Notes: a model not told the origin generated them from the letters alone. Positions 17,903 through 28,278 are shown, counted from the stretch's first letter. The stretch: DNA of 64,000 nt from Ureibacillus composti (GCA_030348875.1 JAUCEP010000002.1:1071001-1135000), one strand, 5' to 3'. Numbers and translations: made by a program.

Positions 17903-20115
17903 AAAAGAAAAAATTTCGTTTCCAATGGGGAGCCTTTCTAATGTTATTACTTTATGGAGGGCTCTTTTTTCTATTATTTGGTAGAATTTTTTATATCCAA
18001 TCAACAGGTGAAGTAGAAGGACAAGTATTAGAGGCAAAAGCGGCTGCATTGTATGGAAAAGAGGCCGTTCTAACAGCAGAAAGAGGAAAAATATATGACC
18101 GAGGCGGTAATATCATCGCTGAGGACACATTGAGTTATCGTCTTATTGCAGTTGTTAGTCCAAAGGCAACGACTAATTCAGAAAAACCTCAACATGTATC
18201 AGATATTAAAAAAACAGCAGAAGTCATAGCGAAATATATTGATATGGAAGAATCTAAAATCTATGAAATTCTTTCAAATGGAGTAGAAAAAGAGAGATGG
18301 CAAGTTGAATTTGGAACTGCAGGACGAGGAATTAGTCATGATGTAATGAGGAAAATAGAGAAAGAAGAATTACCAGGGGTAGTTTTTGCAAGCGATACAA
18401 AACGTTATTATCCAAACGGTATCTTTGCTTCTCATCTAATTGGTTTTGCTCAAAAAGAAGAGCAAAAAGATGGCACTTTTAAAACGGTTGGGAAAATGGG
18501 CTTGGAATCCATTTTTAATAAGGAATTAACCGGGAAAGATGGCAACATGCAATATGAAAGTGACATTTTCGGTTTCCTATTACCTAATAGTGAAAAAATG
18601 GTTAAACCGGCGGAAAATGGGGACAATATTCATTTAACAATCGATAAAACAATTCAAAGCTTTTTAGAAGATGCTATGACTGGTGTCTATGAAGAGTACG
18701 ATCCTGAATCAATGGTAGCCGTTGTAGCTGACCCAAAAACTGGTGAAATTCTGGCAATGACACAACGTCCAACATTTGATCCAGATACGCGAGTTGGATT
18801 AGATAACAACTGGTTAAATGAAGTGACTCAAATGGTCATTGAACCAGGGTCTACAATGAAAGTCTTTACACTTAGTGCCGCTATCGAAACTGGCAATTGG
18901 CATCCGAATGCGTATTATCAATCTGGTCAATATACAATATTAGATAGTACAATTCGTGACCATAACTATGTTGGATGGGGTCCCATTACGTATTTAGAAG
19001 GGTTTCAACGTTCTTCGAATACGGCAATCGCGTATATGTTAGAACAGATGGGTGACAAGACACTAATCAAATACTTAGATCGATTTGGTTTTGGTCAAAA
19101 GACAGGTATCGATTTACCTGGTGAAGTTACCGGAACAATATTAACGACCTATCCAATTAACCGAGTAACAACAGCCTATGGTCAAGGATCTACCGTAACT
19201 CCCATTCAATTAGTACAAGGAATGACAGCAATTGCAAATGACGGTAAAATGATGCAACCATTTTTAATTGATAAGATAGTAGATTCGAATACAGGTGAAG
19301 TTATAAAAGATAATGAGCCAGTAGTTAAGGGCGAACCTGTATCTGCTGAAACAGCAAAACAAGTAAGAGAAATCCTTGCTTCTACAGTAACCTCTAAGGC
19401 AGGGACGGCAAAAAACTTTAAAGTAGAAGGATACGAAGTAGCTGGAAAAACAGGTACAGCTCAAATTTCTCGTTCGAATGGGGCAGGCTATTTAGAGGGG
19501 AAAAATAATTATCTGTATTCATTTTTAGGGATGGCTCCAGCAGAAGATCCACAATTAATTGTGTATGTAGCAGTGAAACAACCAAAGCTTAAACTGACTG
19601 AATATGGTTCAGAACCAGTAGCAAAAGTGTTTACATCTGTTGTCCAAAATAGCTTGAAATATTTAAACATTAAACCTGAAGATGCAGCACAGGTTCAAAC
19701 TGCGAAAGTGGGGAACTATGTCGGGAAAAGCTCTGAGTCAATGCAAGTGGAAATCGAAAATGAGGGATTAACACCTATCGTGATTGGAGAGGGTGGAGAA
19801 ATTGTAGAACAATATCCTAAACAAAACTTGCAAATGACTAAAGGAAGTCTTGTATTTTTAAAGACGAAAGGGTCTGTTACAATTCCTTCTTTCGAAAAAT
19901 GGTCATTAAGAAATCTCTTAATCTATAAAGCGATGTCCGGATTATCGATTGAAATTGTAGGGGAAGGATTTGTTGAAAGTCAAAGTGTTTCTCCTAATAC
20001 AACTATCGTAGATTCTTCGCCAATTGTTGTTAATTTAAAAACACCGGAAGAGGTATATTCAGTACCAGTTGAAGAAGAACCCGAAGGCGATGAAGAAGTA
20101 ATTCCTCAAGATTAA
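17899..20115 (+). CDS. pbpB: Penicillin-binding protein 2B (FtsI-type transpeptidase with PASTA domains)
   Basis: Septal peptidoglycan transpeptidase of 738 residues. Short basic N-terminus, transmembrane segment (about 12-32), dimerisation domain (about 55-230) and transpeptidase domain (about 260-590). Active-site motifs: EPGSTMK (Ser318 in SxxK), RSSN (SxN) and AGKTGTA (KTG). Two C-terminal PASTA domains follow (about 605-665 and 666-720). The start overlaps ftsL by 4 nt. The spoVD paralogue follows about 90 nt later; presence of PASTA repeats and the ftsL partner support PBP2B identity. Confidence 0.95.
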   Translation: MKKKKFRFQWGAFLMLLLYGGLFFLLFGRIFYIQSTGEVEGQVLEAKAAALYGKEAVLTAERGKIYDRGGNIIAEDTLSYRLIAVVSPKATTNSEKPQHVSDIKKTAEVIAKYIDMEESKIYEILSNGVEKERWQVEFGTAGRGISHDVMRKIEKEELPGVVFASDTKRYYPNGIFASHLIGFAQKEEQKDGTFKTVGKMGLESIFNKELTGKDGNMQYESDIFGFLLPNSEKMVKPAENGDNIHLTIDKTIQSFLEDAMTGVYEEYDPESMVAVVADPKTGEILAMTQRPTFDPDTRVGLDNNWLNEVTQMVIEPGSTMKVFTLSAAIETGNWHPNAYYQSGQYTILDSTIRDHNYVGWGPITYLEGFQRSSNTAIAYMLEQMGDKTLIKYLDRFGFGQKTGIDLPGEVTGTILTTYPINRVTTAYGQGSTVTPIQLVQGMTAIANDGKMMQPFLIDKIVDSNTGEVIKDNEPVVKGEPVSAETAKQVREILASTVTSKAGTAKNFKVEGYEVAGKTGTAQISRSNGAGYLEGKNNYLYSFLGMAPAEDPQLIVYVAVKQPKLKLTEYGSEPVAKVFTSVVQNSLKYLNIKPEDAAQVQTAKVGNYVGKSSESMQVEIENEGLTPIVIGEGGEIVEQYPKQNLQMTKGSLVFLKTKGSVTIPSFEKWSLRNLLIYKAMSGLSIEIVGEGFVESQSVSPNTTIVDSSPIVVNLKTPEEVYSVPVEEEPEGDEEVIPQD

Positions 20116-20207
20116 ACTAAACGAATCAAAACTGATGTTAACTAGGCGATTTTTGAATACAAGTCCACTTCATTTCATACCTTGATAACAACGGGGTGAT
20201 GTGTCTA

Positions 20208-22157
20208 ATGAAGTGGATTTCGGCCATTTCAAAGAAGAGATTAAGATTAGTAGTTTTTGGATTTATTTTATTTGGTATTGCGGTTGTGCTTCGACTGTTT
20301 TATGTGCAAATTATACAGCATGATAAGCTGACCGAACTTGCAAAGGCCAACTGGGATCGAGAAATTCCCTTTGCATCCGAGCGAGGGGAAATTACCGATC
20401 GTAACGGGGAAGTTCTTGTTACAAACAAGCTAGCTCCAACACTTTATTTTATGCCCGCACAAAACGATAATATCGAACAAGCTGCCAAGCAAATTGCACA
20501 AGTATTAAAACTTGATGAAAAAAAATTATACGAAAAAATGAATTCGAAAGATTATTTAGTAAAACTTGCACCTGAGGCCAAAAATATTACATATGAACAG
20601 GCAGTACAAATACAGGGACTAAAAATAGATGGGCTTTATAGTGGTGTTGACTATGTACGCCATTATCCATATGGTAACTTATTGTCTCGATTTATTGGTT
20701 TTACCGGGTATGATACTCAAGGTCTAGCTGGAATTGAATTTCAATATGACAAACTATTAACTTCAAAATCCGCAGCGATTCGCCTGTTTACAGACGCAAA
20801 AGGAAATGCCTTACCTCATGTGGATGACGAATGGCGTGAAGGTGATCAAGGCGCTACTGTAGAATTAACTATTGATTTAGAAATTCAACAAGTAGTTGAA
20901 AGAGAATTAGCACAAGCTATGACTAAATATAATGCGGATCAAGCATTAGCCATTGCGATGAATCCTAATACTGGTGAAATCTTAGCTTTATCTTCTTATC
21001 CAACTTATGATCCGTCAAATTTTGAAAAAGTTGATTCATCGATTTATAATCGGAATTTACCAGTTTGGATGACGTACGAGCCTGGGTCAACCTTTAAAAT
21101 TATCACATTAAGTGCAGCTCTTGAAGAAGGGGTAGTAAACTTAGAAAAAGAAAAGTTTTATGACAGAGGCTATACAATGGTTGAAGGTGCAAGACTCCGA
21201 TGTTGGAAGCGTGAAGGACATGGAGATGAAACCTTTTTACAAGTTGTACAAAATTCTTGTAACCCTGGATTTATTGAAATGGGACAACGTGTAGGTTCTG
21301 ATAAATTAATGGAATACATTAAAAAATTTGGCTTTGGTGAAACAACAGGTTCTAACATTGCAGGTGAAGCATCTGGAATTTTATTTTCAAAAGAAGCTTT
21401 TGGTCCTGTTGAACATGCAACCACATCTTTTGGTCAAGGTATTGCAGTAACGCCTATCCAACAAGTGCAAGCTGTTTCAGCGGCCATAAATGGGGGTAAA
21501 TTATATACACCTTATGTTGTTTCAAAAGTTTATGATCCGGAAAGTGGAAAATTAGTTGTTGAAAATAAACCGGAGTTGAAACGAACTGTAATAAGTGAGG
21601 ATACATCAGAGAAGGTTAGAAATGCATTAGAATCAGTAGTAGCAATAGGTTCAGGCCGCCAAGCATATCGTGATGGTCTACGAATTGGCGGAAAAACGGG
21701 TACAGCGCAAAAAGTTGAAAATGGACGATATAAAGATGGAGATTATATTGTTTCATTTATCGGTTTTGCGCCTGCAAACAATCCTGAAGTTGTAGTTTAT
21801 GTTGCAGTTGATAGTCCAAAAAGTTCTGTTGTCTTTGGTAGTACAATTGCTGCACCAATTGTAGGACAAATCATTGAAGACATTGCACCAAAGCTTGGCA
21901 TCAAAGAAGATAAAGAAGGGCAACTTGAAAAGGATTATCGTTGGGGAGATCCTATTACAGAACGTCTTCCTAATTTTATAGGACTTTCAGCAGACGAAAT
22001 TATGAAATTACAATACCCATATAAAATTGAAGTGCATGGAGACGGAAAAATTGTTACGGGTCAGTTACCAGAACCAAACAATGTAATTGAAGTTGACGGC
22101 ACCGTCCATCTTTATTTAGGTGAAGAAACTGATGAAGAAACTGATGAAACGAATTAG
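20208..22157 (+). CDS. spoVD: SpoVD-like penicillin-binding protein
   Basis: A 649-residue paralogue of PBP2B that in B. subtilis makes spore cortex peptidoglycan with SpoVE. N-terminal transmembrane segment (about 15-35), dimerisation domain, transpeptidase domain with YEPGSTFK (Ser294), SCN in QNSCNPG, and GGKTGTAQ, then one C-terminal PASTA-like domain (about 585-640). The frame starts at a GTG at 20196, but the ATG at 20208 is well spaced from GGGGTGAT. Single-PASTA architecture and position between pbpB and mraY match SpoVD. Confidence 0.93.
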   Translation: MKWISAISKKRLRLVVFGFILFGIAVVLRLFYVQIIQHDKLTELAKANWDREIPFASERGEITDRNGEVLVTNKLAPTLYFMPAQNDNIEQAAKQIAQVLKLDEKKLYEKMNSKDYLVKLAPEAKNITYEQAVQIQGLKIDGLYSGVDYVRHYPYGNLLSRFIGFTGYDTQGLAGIEFQYDKLLTSKSAAIRLFTDAKGNALPHVDDEWREGDQGATVELTIDLEIQQVVERELAQAMTKYNADQALAIAMNPNTGEILALSSYPTYDPSNFEKVDSSIYNRNLPVWMTYEPGSTFKIITLSAALEEGVVNLEKEKFYDRGYTMVEGARLRCWKREGHGDETFLQVVQNSCNPGFIEMGQRVGSDKLMEYIKKFGFGETTGSNIAGEASGILFSKEAFGPVEHATTSFGQGIAVTPIQQVQAVSAAINGGKLYTPYVVSKVYDPESGKLVVENKPELKRTVISEDTSEKVRNALESVVAIGSGRQAYRDGLRIGGKTGTAQKVENGRYKDGDYIVSFIGFAPANNPEVVVYVAVDSPKSSVVFGSTIAAPIVGQIIEDIAPKLGIKEDKEGQLEKDYRWGDPITERLPNFIGLSADEIMKLQYPYKIEVHGDGKIVTGQLPEPNNVIEVDGTVHLYLGEETDEETDETN

Positions 22158-22238
22158 GACTTTTAAAGTGGACAAAAAACAACTATTATAATGAAGGATT
22201 CAATAAATGATATAAAGAAGTTTTAAAGGAGATCTAAC

Positions 22239-23216
22239 ATGACAATCGCAACAACAATAACCATTTTAGCCATATCTTTCATAGTTTCTGTGGCATTAGC
22301 ACCAATCACAATTCCGATACTTCGCCGTTTGAAGTTCGGGCAAAGCATTCGAGAAGTTGGGCCACAGTCACATATGAAGAAGGCTGGCACTCCAACAATG
22401 GGCGGTATAATTTTTTTAATTTCGATTATTGCTACAACGGTGATTGTTGGAAATGTATTTAGTATATTTACGACTCAAACAGTTGTTTTACTTCTTGTAT
22501 TAATAGGTTTTGGATTAATCGGGTTGTTAGATGACGGAATAAAAGTCGTATTTAAACGTAATTTAGGTTTAACATCAATACAAAAATTAGTAGGTCAAAT
22601 CGTGATCTCCATTGCAGCGTTTTTACTTTTGCGATTAGGTACTTTCGATACTTCAATTACTATTCCATATACCGATTTATCAATCGACTTAGGTATTTTA
22701 TATGCTGCATTTTTAATTTTTTGGTTAGTAGGATTTTCAAATGCAGTCAACTTAACAGACGGACTAGATGGGTTAGTTGCTGGAACAGCATCAGTTGCTT
22801 TTGCAGCATTTGGGGTAATCGCATTGTTTAACCAACAATCTGACGTTGCTCTATTTACTTTTTCTGTAACGGGCGCATTATTAGGATTCCTAATTTTTAA
22901 TGCAAATCCAGCGAAAGTATTTATGGGTGATACAGGTTCTCTTGCTTTAGGTGGAGCGTTAGCGATGGTCTCTGTATTAGTGAAAGAAGAATTGTTACTA
23001 TTATTAATTGGTCTCGTTTTCGTAATTGAGACATTATCGGTTATTTTACAAGTTGGTAGTTACAAATTACGTGGTGGAAAACGTATTTTTAAAATGGCAC
23101 CAATTCATCACCATTTTGAATTATCAGGCTGGGATGAAAAAACAGTGGTAGCTGTCTTTTGGTCATCAGGACTAGTTCTTGCATTATTAGCAGTCGTATT
23201 GGAGGCATTACTATGA
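22239..23216 (+). CDS. mraY: Phospho-N-acetylmuramoyl-pentapeptide transferase MraY
   Basis: Transfers phospho-MurNAc-pentapeptide from UDP to undecaprenyl phosphate, giving lipid I at the membrane. The protein has 325 residues with about ten transmembrane helices. Family motifs are present: [10 protein letters not shown] (about 46-55), LLDDGIKV with the Asp pair (about 92-99), NLTDGLDGL (about 171-179), [10 protein letters not shown] and [12 protein letters not shown] (His cluster). The ATG follows GGAGAT. The stop overlaps murD by 4 nt. Confidence 0.97.
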   Translation: MTIATTITILAISFIVSVALAPITIPILRRLKFGQSIREVGPQSHMKKAGTPTMGGIIFLISIIATTVIVGNVFSIFTTQTVVLLLVLIGFGLIGLLDDGIKVVFKRNLGLTSIQKLVGQIVISIAAFLLLRLGTFDTSITIPYTDLSIDLGILYAAFLIFWLVGFSNAVNLTDGLDGLVAGTASVAFAAFGVIALFNQQSDVALFTFSVTGALLGFLIFNANPAKVFMGDTGSLALGGALAMVSVLVKEELLLLLIGLVFVIETLSVILQVGSYKLRGGKRIFKMAPIHHHFELSGWDEKTVVAVFWSSGLVLALLAVVLEALL

Positions 23217-24562
23217 TAGAGTATTCAAAATTACAACATAAAAAAGTATTAGTACTAGGTCTTGCCAAAAGTGGTGTTAAGGCGGCAGAGCTCCTACATG
23301 AGTTAGGAGCTTTTGTAACTGTTAACGATTCGAAACCGTTCGATGAAAACCCAAGTGCTCAGGGCTTACTTGAAATGGGAATCACGGTTATTTGTGGTCG
23401 ACATCCAGAAGACTTATTAGACGAGGGCTTCGAACTAATCGTAAAAAATCCGGGTATTCCATATAGTAACCCAATTATTGCTGATGCTATTAGTCGTCAA
23501 CTACCAGTAATTACAGAGGTAGAACTTGCTTATTTAGTGAGTGAGGCGCCGATTATCGGGATTACAGGTACGAATGGTAAAACAACTACGACAACATTAG
23601 TGTATGAAATGCTAAAGAATGGTGAAAGACAGCCTTTAATCGCTGGGAATATTGGTACTGTTGCATGTGGAGTTGCAGCGACAGCAACCACTGAAAATGT
23701 TATTGTCACTGAATTATCATCGTTTCAGTTAATGGGGACAATTGAATTTAAGCCGAAAATTGCCATTCTAACAAATTTATATGATGCGCATCTAGATTAT
23801 CATGGAACATTTGAAGAATACGTAAAAGCCAAATTTGCCATTACCAAAAATCAAGATGAGAATGATTGGTTGATTTACAATGCCGGTCAAGAAGTGGTAC
23901 AACAGTTTGCTCAACAATCAAAAGCAAAAAAAGTACCATTTAGTTCAGAAGGACGAACTGAAGAAGGTATTAGCGCAGATGAGACAACTGTGTATTGGCA
24001 AGGCGAACCAATTTTTGAAAGAAATAATATAGCATTGCCCGGGAAACATAATCTAGAAAATGTACTGGCAGCTGTTGCAGCATGTATCATTTATGGCTGT
24101 GATCAATCAAAAATGATTGAAGTTTTATCAACTTTTTCAGGCGTCCGTCATCGTACACAATTTGTTCGGGAGTGGGATGGAAGAAAATTCTATAACGATT
24201 CAAAAGCAACCAATTGTTTAGCAACAAAAGTTGCACTAGATGCTTTCAAACAACCGATTGTTTTATTAGCAGGGGGACTTGATCGCGGACATTCCTTCGA
24301 AGAATTGCGAGATTCTATGAAGAATGTAAAAGCTGTTGTAGCCTTTGGGCAGACGGGAGAACGTTTCATAGAGTTTGCAAAGTCATGTGGTATTGAAAAC
24401 ACAGTGAATGCAGACAATGTAGAAGATGCAGTTAGCAAGGCGGCAGACATTTCCGAAATTGGAGATGTTGTATTATTATCACCTGCATGTGCAAGTTGGG
24501 ACCAATACCCTAACTTTGAAATCCGTGGAGATTTATTTATTGAACATGTAATGAAACTGTAA
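23213..24562 (+). CDS. murD: UDP-N-acetylmuramoylalanine-D-glutamate ligase MurD
   Basis: Adds D-glutamate to UDP-MurNAc-L-Ala in the cytoplasm. The protein is 449 residues. N-terminal Rossmann-like domain with [15 protein letters not shown] (about 13-27), central ATP-binding domain with the P-loop [13 protein letters not shown] (about 114-126) and the Mur-ligase motif [14 protein letters not shown], and a C-terminal domain with [14 protein letters not shown] (about 323-330) and [12 protein letters not shown]. The frame is open further upstream inside mraY, but GGAGGC at 23201 sets the ATG at 23213, overlapping the mraY stop by 4 nt. Confidence 0.97.
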   Translation: MIEYSKLQHKKVLVLGLAKSGVKAAELLHELGAFVTVNDSKPFDENPSAQGLLEMGITVICGRHPEDLLDEGFELIVKNPGIPYSNPIIADAISRQLPVITEVELAYLVSEAPIIGITGTNGKTTTTTLVYEMLKNGERQPLIAGNIGTVACGVAATATTENVIVTELSSFQLMGTIEFKPKIAILTNLYDAHLDYHGTFEEYVKAKFAITKNQDENDWLIYNAGQEVVQQFAQQSKAKKVPFSSEGRTEEGISADETTVYWQGEPIFERNNIALPGKHNLENVLAAVAACIIYGCDQSKMIEVLSTFSGVRHRTQFVREWDGRKFYNDSKATNCLATKVALDAFKQPIVLLAGGLDRGHSFEELRDSMKNVKAVVAFGQTGERFIEFAKSCGIENTVNADNVEDAVSKAADISEIGDVVLLSPACASWDQYPNFEIRGDLFIEHVMKL

Positions 24563-24679
24563 TTGAAATGATTCATAAATTGCAATGCGTTTGTTATATT
24601 TTACTGTTAAGTTAGTTAATGACCATATATACATCTTTTTCATTGTGTAAAAAGTACTAAAGCAGAAAGGATGCCTTAG

Positions 24680-25759
24680 CTGAAGTTTTATTATAAGAGG
24701 CTCTTCATTATTTCAGCAGTATTGTTATCAGTAATAGGGATTATTTTTATCTACTCTGCTGGTACTTACTGGAGCTCCGTTCACTATGAAGGTGAAGTAC
24801 CATTTTATATTAAACAATCCATCTATTTAGGATTGGCATTAACGGTTTTCTTCATCGTTACGAGAATGAACATAATCACAGAAGAAAAAACTTGGGTTAC
24901 ATTTTACATCCTATCTTTAGTTCTTTTAGTACTAGTACTCATTCCAGGAATTGGTATTGTCCGAAATGGATCTCGTGGTTGGATTGGTGTAGGACCACTG
25001 ACAGTACAGCCAGCTGAAATCGTTAAGATTACAACGTTAATGTATTTAAGTTTCTTGTTAAGTAAAGTTAGAAATGATGAAAGAGTTGTACAAATTAAAC
25101 ATTTCTTAATTATCATCATTCCATGTGCGTTAATGATGTTGCAACCTGATTTTGGATCCGTATTTATTTTGGTCGTTTCTTCTTTCGTATTACTTTTTAT
25201 CGCAAGATATCCAATCAAATTATATATTGGGTTTATTGCAGTTGGAGTTGTTGGATTGGTTGGATTAATCGCTTCTGCTCCGTATCGATTAAAACGAATT
25301 GAGGCTTTTATCAATCCATGGGCTGATCCATTAGGTAGTGGATTCCAGGCGGTTCAATCTTTATTAGCAATTGGTCCTGCGGGGTTATTAGGACACGGCT
25401 TCCAAGAAAGTAGGCAAAAGTTTTTATATTTACCCGAGCCACAAAACGATTTTATTTATTCAATTATTTTAGAGGAAATTGGTTTTTTAGGTGGTTGCGT
25501 TGTACTCGCATTGTTTGGAATATTTATATACTCAGGAGTTGGACTAGCCATCAATTCCGTTAGAAGTTCTGACTTTTATGCGATGACTGCTCTTGTGAGT
25601 ATGGTAGGGTTCCAAGCATGTTTAAATATTGGTGTAGTAATTGGGCTAATTCCAGTAACAGGTGTTACATTACCATTTATCAGTTATGGTGGAACATCGT
25701 TAATGATTATTTGGTTTGTTGTAGCCATTATCGTTTCCTTTGCAAGTCGAACCGAATGA
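24680..25759 (+). CDS. spoVE: SpoVE/FtsW-type SEDS peptidoglycan polymerase, probable CTG start
   Basis: Ten-helix SEDS glycosyltransferase polymerising lipid II; in this position (after murD, with spoVD nearby) it corresponds to SpoVE. Motifs include GIGIVRNGSRGWIGVGPLTVQPAE, LGSGFQAVQSLLAIGPAG, LPEPQNDFIYSIILEE and the terminal VTLPFISYGGTS. The start is unusual: an in-frame TAG lies at 24677-24679, and no ATG, GTG or TTG starts the first helix. CTG at 24680 sits 9 nt after AGAAAGG and gives 359 residues with a full first helix. The TTG at 24722 has no ribosome binding site and cuts helix 1 short. Confidence 0.88.
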   Translation: MKFYYKRLFIISAVLLSVIGIIFIYSAGTYWSSVHYEGEVPFYIKQSIYLGLALTVFFIVTRMNIITEEKTWVTFYILSLVLLVLVLIPGIGIVRNGSRGWIGVGPLTVQPAEIVKITTLMYLSFLLSKVRNDERVVQIKHFLIIIIPCALMMLQPDFGSVFILVVSSFVLLFIARYPIKLYIGFIAVGVVGLVGLIASAPYRLKRIEAFINPWADPLGSGFQAVQSLLAIGPAGLLGHGFQESRQKFLYLPEPQNDFIYSIILEEIGFLGGCVVLALFGIFIYSGVGLAINSVRSSDFYAMTALVSMVGFQACLNIGVVIGLIPVTGVTLPFISYGGTSLMIIWFVVAIIVSFASRTE

Positions 25760-25830
25760 CCTCGACCAGTAATTTTTGTCAATTAAATAGGTTAGTTATT
25801 TTGAAGTCTTTGAGAGAGAGGAGTAAAAAT

Positions 25831-26679
25831 ATGGAGAAGATTATAGATATCGAAGACCGTATACCAACATTACGAGAAAAAAGAAAAAAAAGAACGAATA
25901 GAAAATTTATTGTATTAGTCTCCTTATTTTTTCTCACATTATTTTTACTCCTTTATTTTCAATCTCCATATAGTGAGATTAAAACAATAAAAATTACCGG
26001 TTCTGAACTTGTTCAAAATGAGGAATACTTGGAATTATCGGACTTAAAAGTGGGAAACTCCATGTGGGGATTTCGTTCTAAAGAAGTAGAGAAAGATTTA
26101 CTACAAGAAAAATGGATTAAAAACGTTGAAGTGAACCGCCAATGGTTAACAACAGTAGAAATCAACATCCAAGAATGGGATAAAGTGGCTTATATTTCGG
26201 AGGATCAAGTCTTTTATCCGATGTTAGAAAACGGTTATGTATTCAAAAAAATGAGTACTGTTGAACCAATTGATGCACCAGTATTTTTAGCATTTGATGA
26301 TGAAAAAGTAAGAAAGCGATTGTTAAAAGAACTTGGACAACTAAAGCCGACAGTTTTAGCGTTAATTTCTCAAATTAATGCAACCCCAACAAGTTCAGAT
26401 CCATATGCCATTACGCTTTTTATGAATGATGGCTATGAGGTGCGAGCAGAAATTACATCTCTTTCGGACAAGCTGAACTATTATCCTTCAATTGTTGCAC
26501 AAATTGAGAGTACTGGTGAATTTGAAAAAGGGATTATTGATATCGAAGTTGGTTCTTACTATCGCTCCTATTCTGATGAATATTCAGAAGTTGACTTTAA
26601 CATCGATGATTTAGGAGAAGAGGATGTGGAAGAGGAAGAACAGGATGTGGTTACAGATGAAGAATCGATTCCCGAATAG
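25831..26679 (+). CDS. divIB: Cell division protein DivIB/FtsQ
   Basis: Bitopic divisome protein of 282 residues that pairs with FtsL and DivIC. The cytoplasmic tail (1-25) is highly basic, the transmembrane segment spans about 27-45, and a POTRA domain follows (about 48-120, SEIKTIKITGSELVQNEE), then the beta domain; the acidic C-terminal tail is typical. The frame opens upstream inside spoVE, but GAGAGGAG at about 25817 sets the ATG at 25831. In B. subtilis murG and murB lie between spoVE and divIB; here the gap is only 71 nt. Confidence 0.92.
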   Translation: MEKIIDIEDRIPTLREKRKKRTNRKFIVLVSLFFLTLFLLLYFQSPYSEIKTIKITGSELVQNEEYLELSDLKVGNSMWGFRSKEVEKDLLQEKWIKNVEVNRQWLTTVEINIQEWDKVAYISEDQVFYPMLENGYVFKKMSTVEPIDAPVFLAFDDEKVRKRLLKELGQLKPTVLALISQINATPTSSDPYAITLFMNDGYEVRAEITSLSDKLNYYPSIVAQIESTGEFEKGIIDIEVGSYYRSYSDEYSEVDFNIDDLGEEDVEEEEQDVVTDEESIPE

Positions 26680-27376
26680 AAAGTCACCTAAATTCACAAG
26701 AAAACAGTTCATTCTTTTAATTGTCCTCATCACTACTGGATTTATAATCGGCTACTCGTATAACCTGTCAAAAGATGAAGTGAAAATTACAAATAATTTT
26801 TTACAACAAGATGAATCATATCGAGAAGAATTGATTGATCAAAAAGAACGTAATAAAGAATTAATGGATGAGGTAAATCATTTACAAGAACAAATTCGAG
26901 ATTATGAAAAATCTTTTGCTTCAAACCAAAATGAGTATGAGCAAATGGTAGATGAAGCTGAACGAATCCGCCTACTATTGGGTCAAATTCCGGCAGTAGG
27001 GGAGGGGATTAAAGTAACATTAAAAGATGGAGAATACAATCCAAATACAACCAATCCTAATGATTATATCGTTCATGAAAGTCATATATTTATGGTCATT
27101 AATGAATTGAGAATTTCTGGTGCAGAGGCTATTTCTGTCAATGGTCAAAGATTAAAGGCTAATTCATATATACGCTGTAATGGACCAGTTATTACAGTGG
27201 ATGGAAAACAATATCCGGCACCTTTTGAAATTGCAGCGGTTGGAAATTCTGATACATTAATTGACTCTTTGCAAATGGTTGGTGGAGTTTTTGATCAATT
27301 ATTAAATGACCAAATTGTAGTAACGCTTGAAGAGAGTGGTAAGATTTCGATGCCTACTGTAAATGAAGAAAGTTAA
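26645..27376 (+). CDS. DUF881 family protein (YlxW-like), first copy
   Basis: A 243-residue bitopic membrane protein: basic N-terminus, transmembrane segment (about 20-38), coiled coil (about 50-110) and a DUF881 domain (about 110-235) with LKDGEYNPN, INELRISGAEAISVNGQRL and AAVGNSDTLIDSL. Function unknown; the family sits between divIB and sbp in Bacillus (ylxW/ylxX) and is assumed to act at the envelope. The ATG at 26645 is 9 nt from GAGG and overlaps divIB by 35 nt; ATG at 26657 is an alternative. Confidence 0.85.
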   Translation: MWLQMKNRFPNRKSPKFTRKQFILLIVLITTGFIIGYSYNLSKDEVKITNNFLQQDESYREELIDQKERNKELMDEVNHLQEQIRDYEKSFASNQNEYEQMVDEAERIRLLLGQIPAVGEGIKVTLKDGEYNPNTTNPNDYIVHESHIFMVINELRISGAEAISVNGQRLKANSYIRCNGPVITVDGKQYPAPFEIAAVGNSDTLIDSLQMVGGVFDQLLNDQIVVTLEESGKISMPTVNEES

Positions 27377-27558
27377 ATAGATCCTAACCGTCTACTCTTC
27401 AACACTTTACATATTTGATGGCTTCAATCTTTTAAAAGATATATAAATAAAAATGGAATGCTCTTGACAGTATTTCGAACGTGCACAAATATGGTTATCT
27501 AACCTCCTACCGATATCAAAGAAGTTAGGTGATATGGGGGGATTTTGGAGGAAATCAA

Positions 27559-28278
27559 GTGAATAAGAAAATAATCGCTAGAATAACAATTGTGTCATTT
27601 ATTATTGGCTTAATGATTGCAATTCAATATAATACCGTTCAAAAACCGACTGAACGAGATACCCGCGACATTTGGGAAGTAAGACAAGAGTTATCAGAAG
27701 AGAAAAAGAGACAATCTGAATTACTTTCTGAAATATTGACTCTCAGCGAGGACGTTAAGGAATACGAAAGTTCGAACTCCAAAAATCAAGGACAAGTTTT
27801 ACAAAATACACTTGAAGAGTTAAAACGTGAAGCTGGTCTTTCCCCTGTTTCCGGCCCGGGCTTGACCCTAAATATTCGACCCTCTATGGAATTAATCGAA
27901 TTTGGGTATCAAGTAGAACCTATTTCTCCTGAATTACTCATCCGTTTAGTGAATGAAATATTCCGTTTTAATGGTTTATATATGGAAATCAATGGCCAAA
28001 GAATTGTTCATACTACTGCAATTCGAGATATTAATGGGGATACAACGGTTAATAGCATACCTATTAATGATACAGAGGTAGAAATAAAAGTAATTACAGA
28101 AAGCTTTGAAATGGCTGAGAAACTTTATAGTTACTTATATGCTTCAGGATTTCAAGATGATTTTTATATCGATAATCTTGATTTAGTCATTAATAAGGCA
28201 CAGGATAAAATTACCATTACAAAATTTGACGGTGAACTTGTAAACTCATATTTAGTGGAAGAAAATAAAGGGGATTAG
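27559..28278 (+). CDS. DUF881 family protein (YlxX/YlxW-like), second copy
   Basis: A second, divergent DUF881 protein of 239 residues with the same plan: transmembrane segment at about 7-23, coiled coil (about 35-90), DUF881 domain (about 95-225) with SGPGLTLNIRP, LLIRLVNEIFRFNG and IEINGQRIVHTTAIRD-like elements. GTG at 27559 is preceded by TTGGAGGAAATC; the open frame extends to 27529 without a better site. The 182-nt gap upstream holds a TTGACA at 27464-27469, so it may have its own promoter. It is followed 3 nt later by sbp. Confidence 0.83.
   Translation: MNKKIIARITIVSFIIGLMIAIQYNTVQKPTERDTRDIWEVRQELSEEKKRQSELLSEILTLSEDVKEYESSNSKNQGQVLQNTLEELKREAGLSPVSGPGLTLNIRPSMELIEFGYQVEPISPELLIRLVNEIFRFNGLYMEINGQRIVHTTAIRDINGDTTVNSIPINDTEVEIKVITESFEMAEKLYSYLYASGFQDDFYIDNLDLVINKAQDKITITKFDGELVNSYLVEENKGD

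Noticed and set aside
20208-22157. spoVD as a duplicated pbpB
   Set aside because: Different PASTA number, divergent sequence and the usual Bacillus position show it is the ancient sporulation paralogue, not a recent duplication.
25618-25830. N-terminal extension of divIB into spoVE
   Set aside because: The extension reads spoVE sequence in another frame; the ribosome binding site at 25817 fixes the start at 25831.
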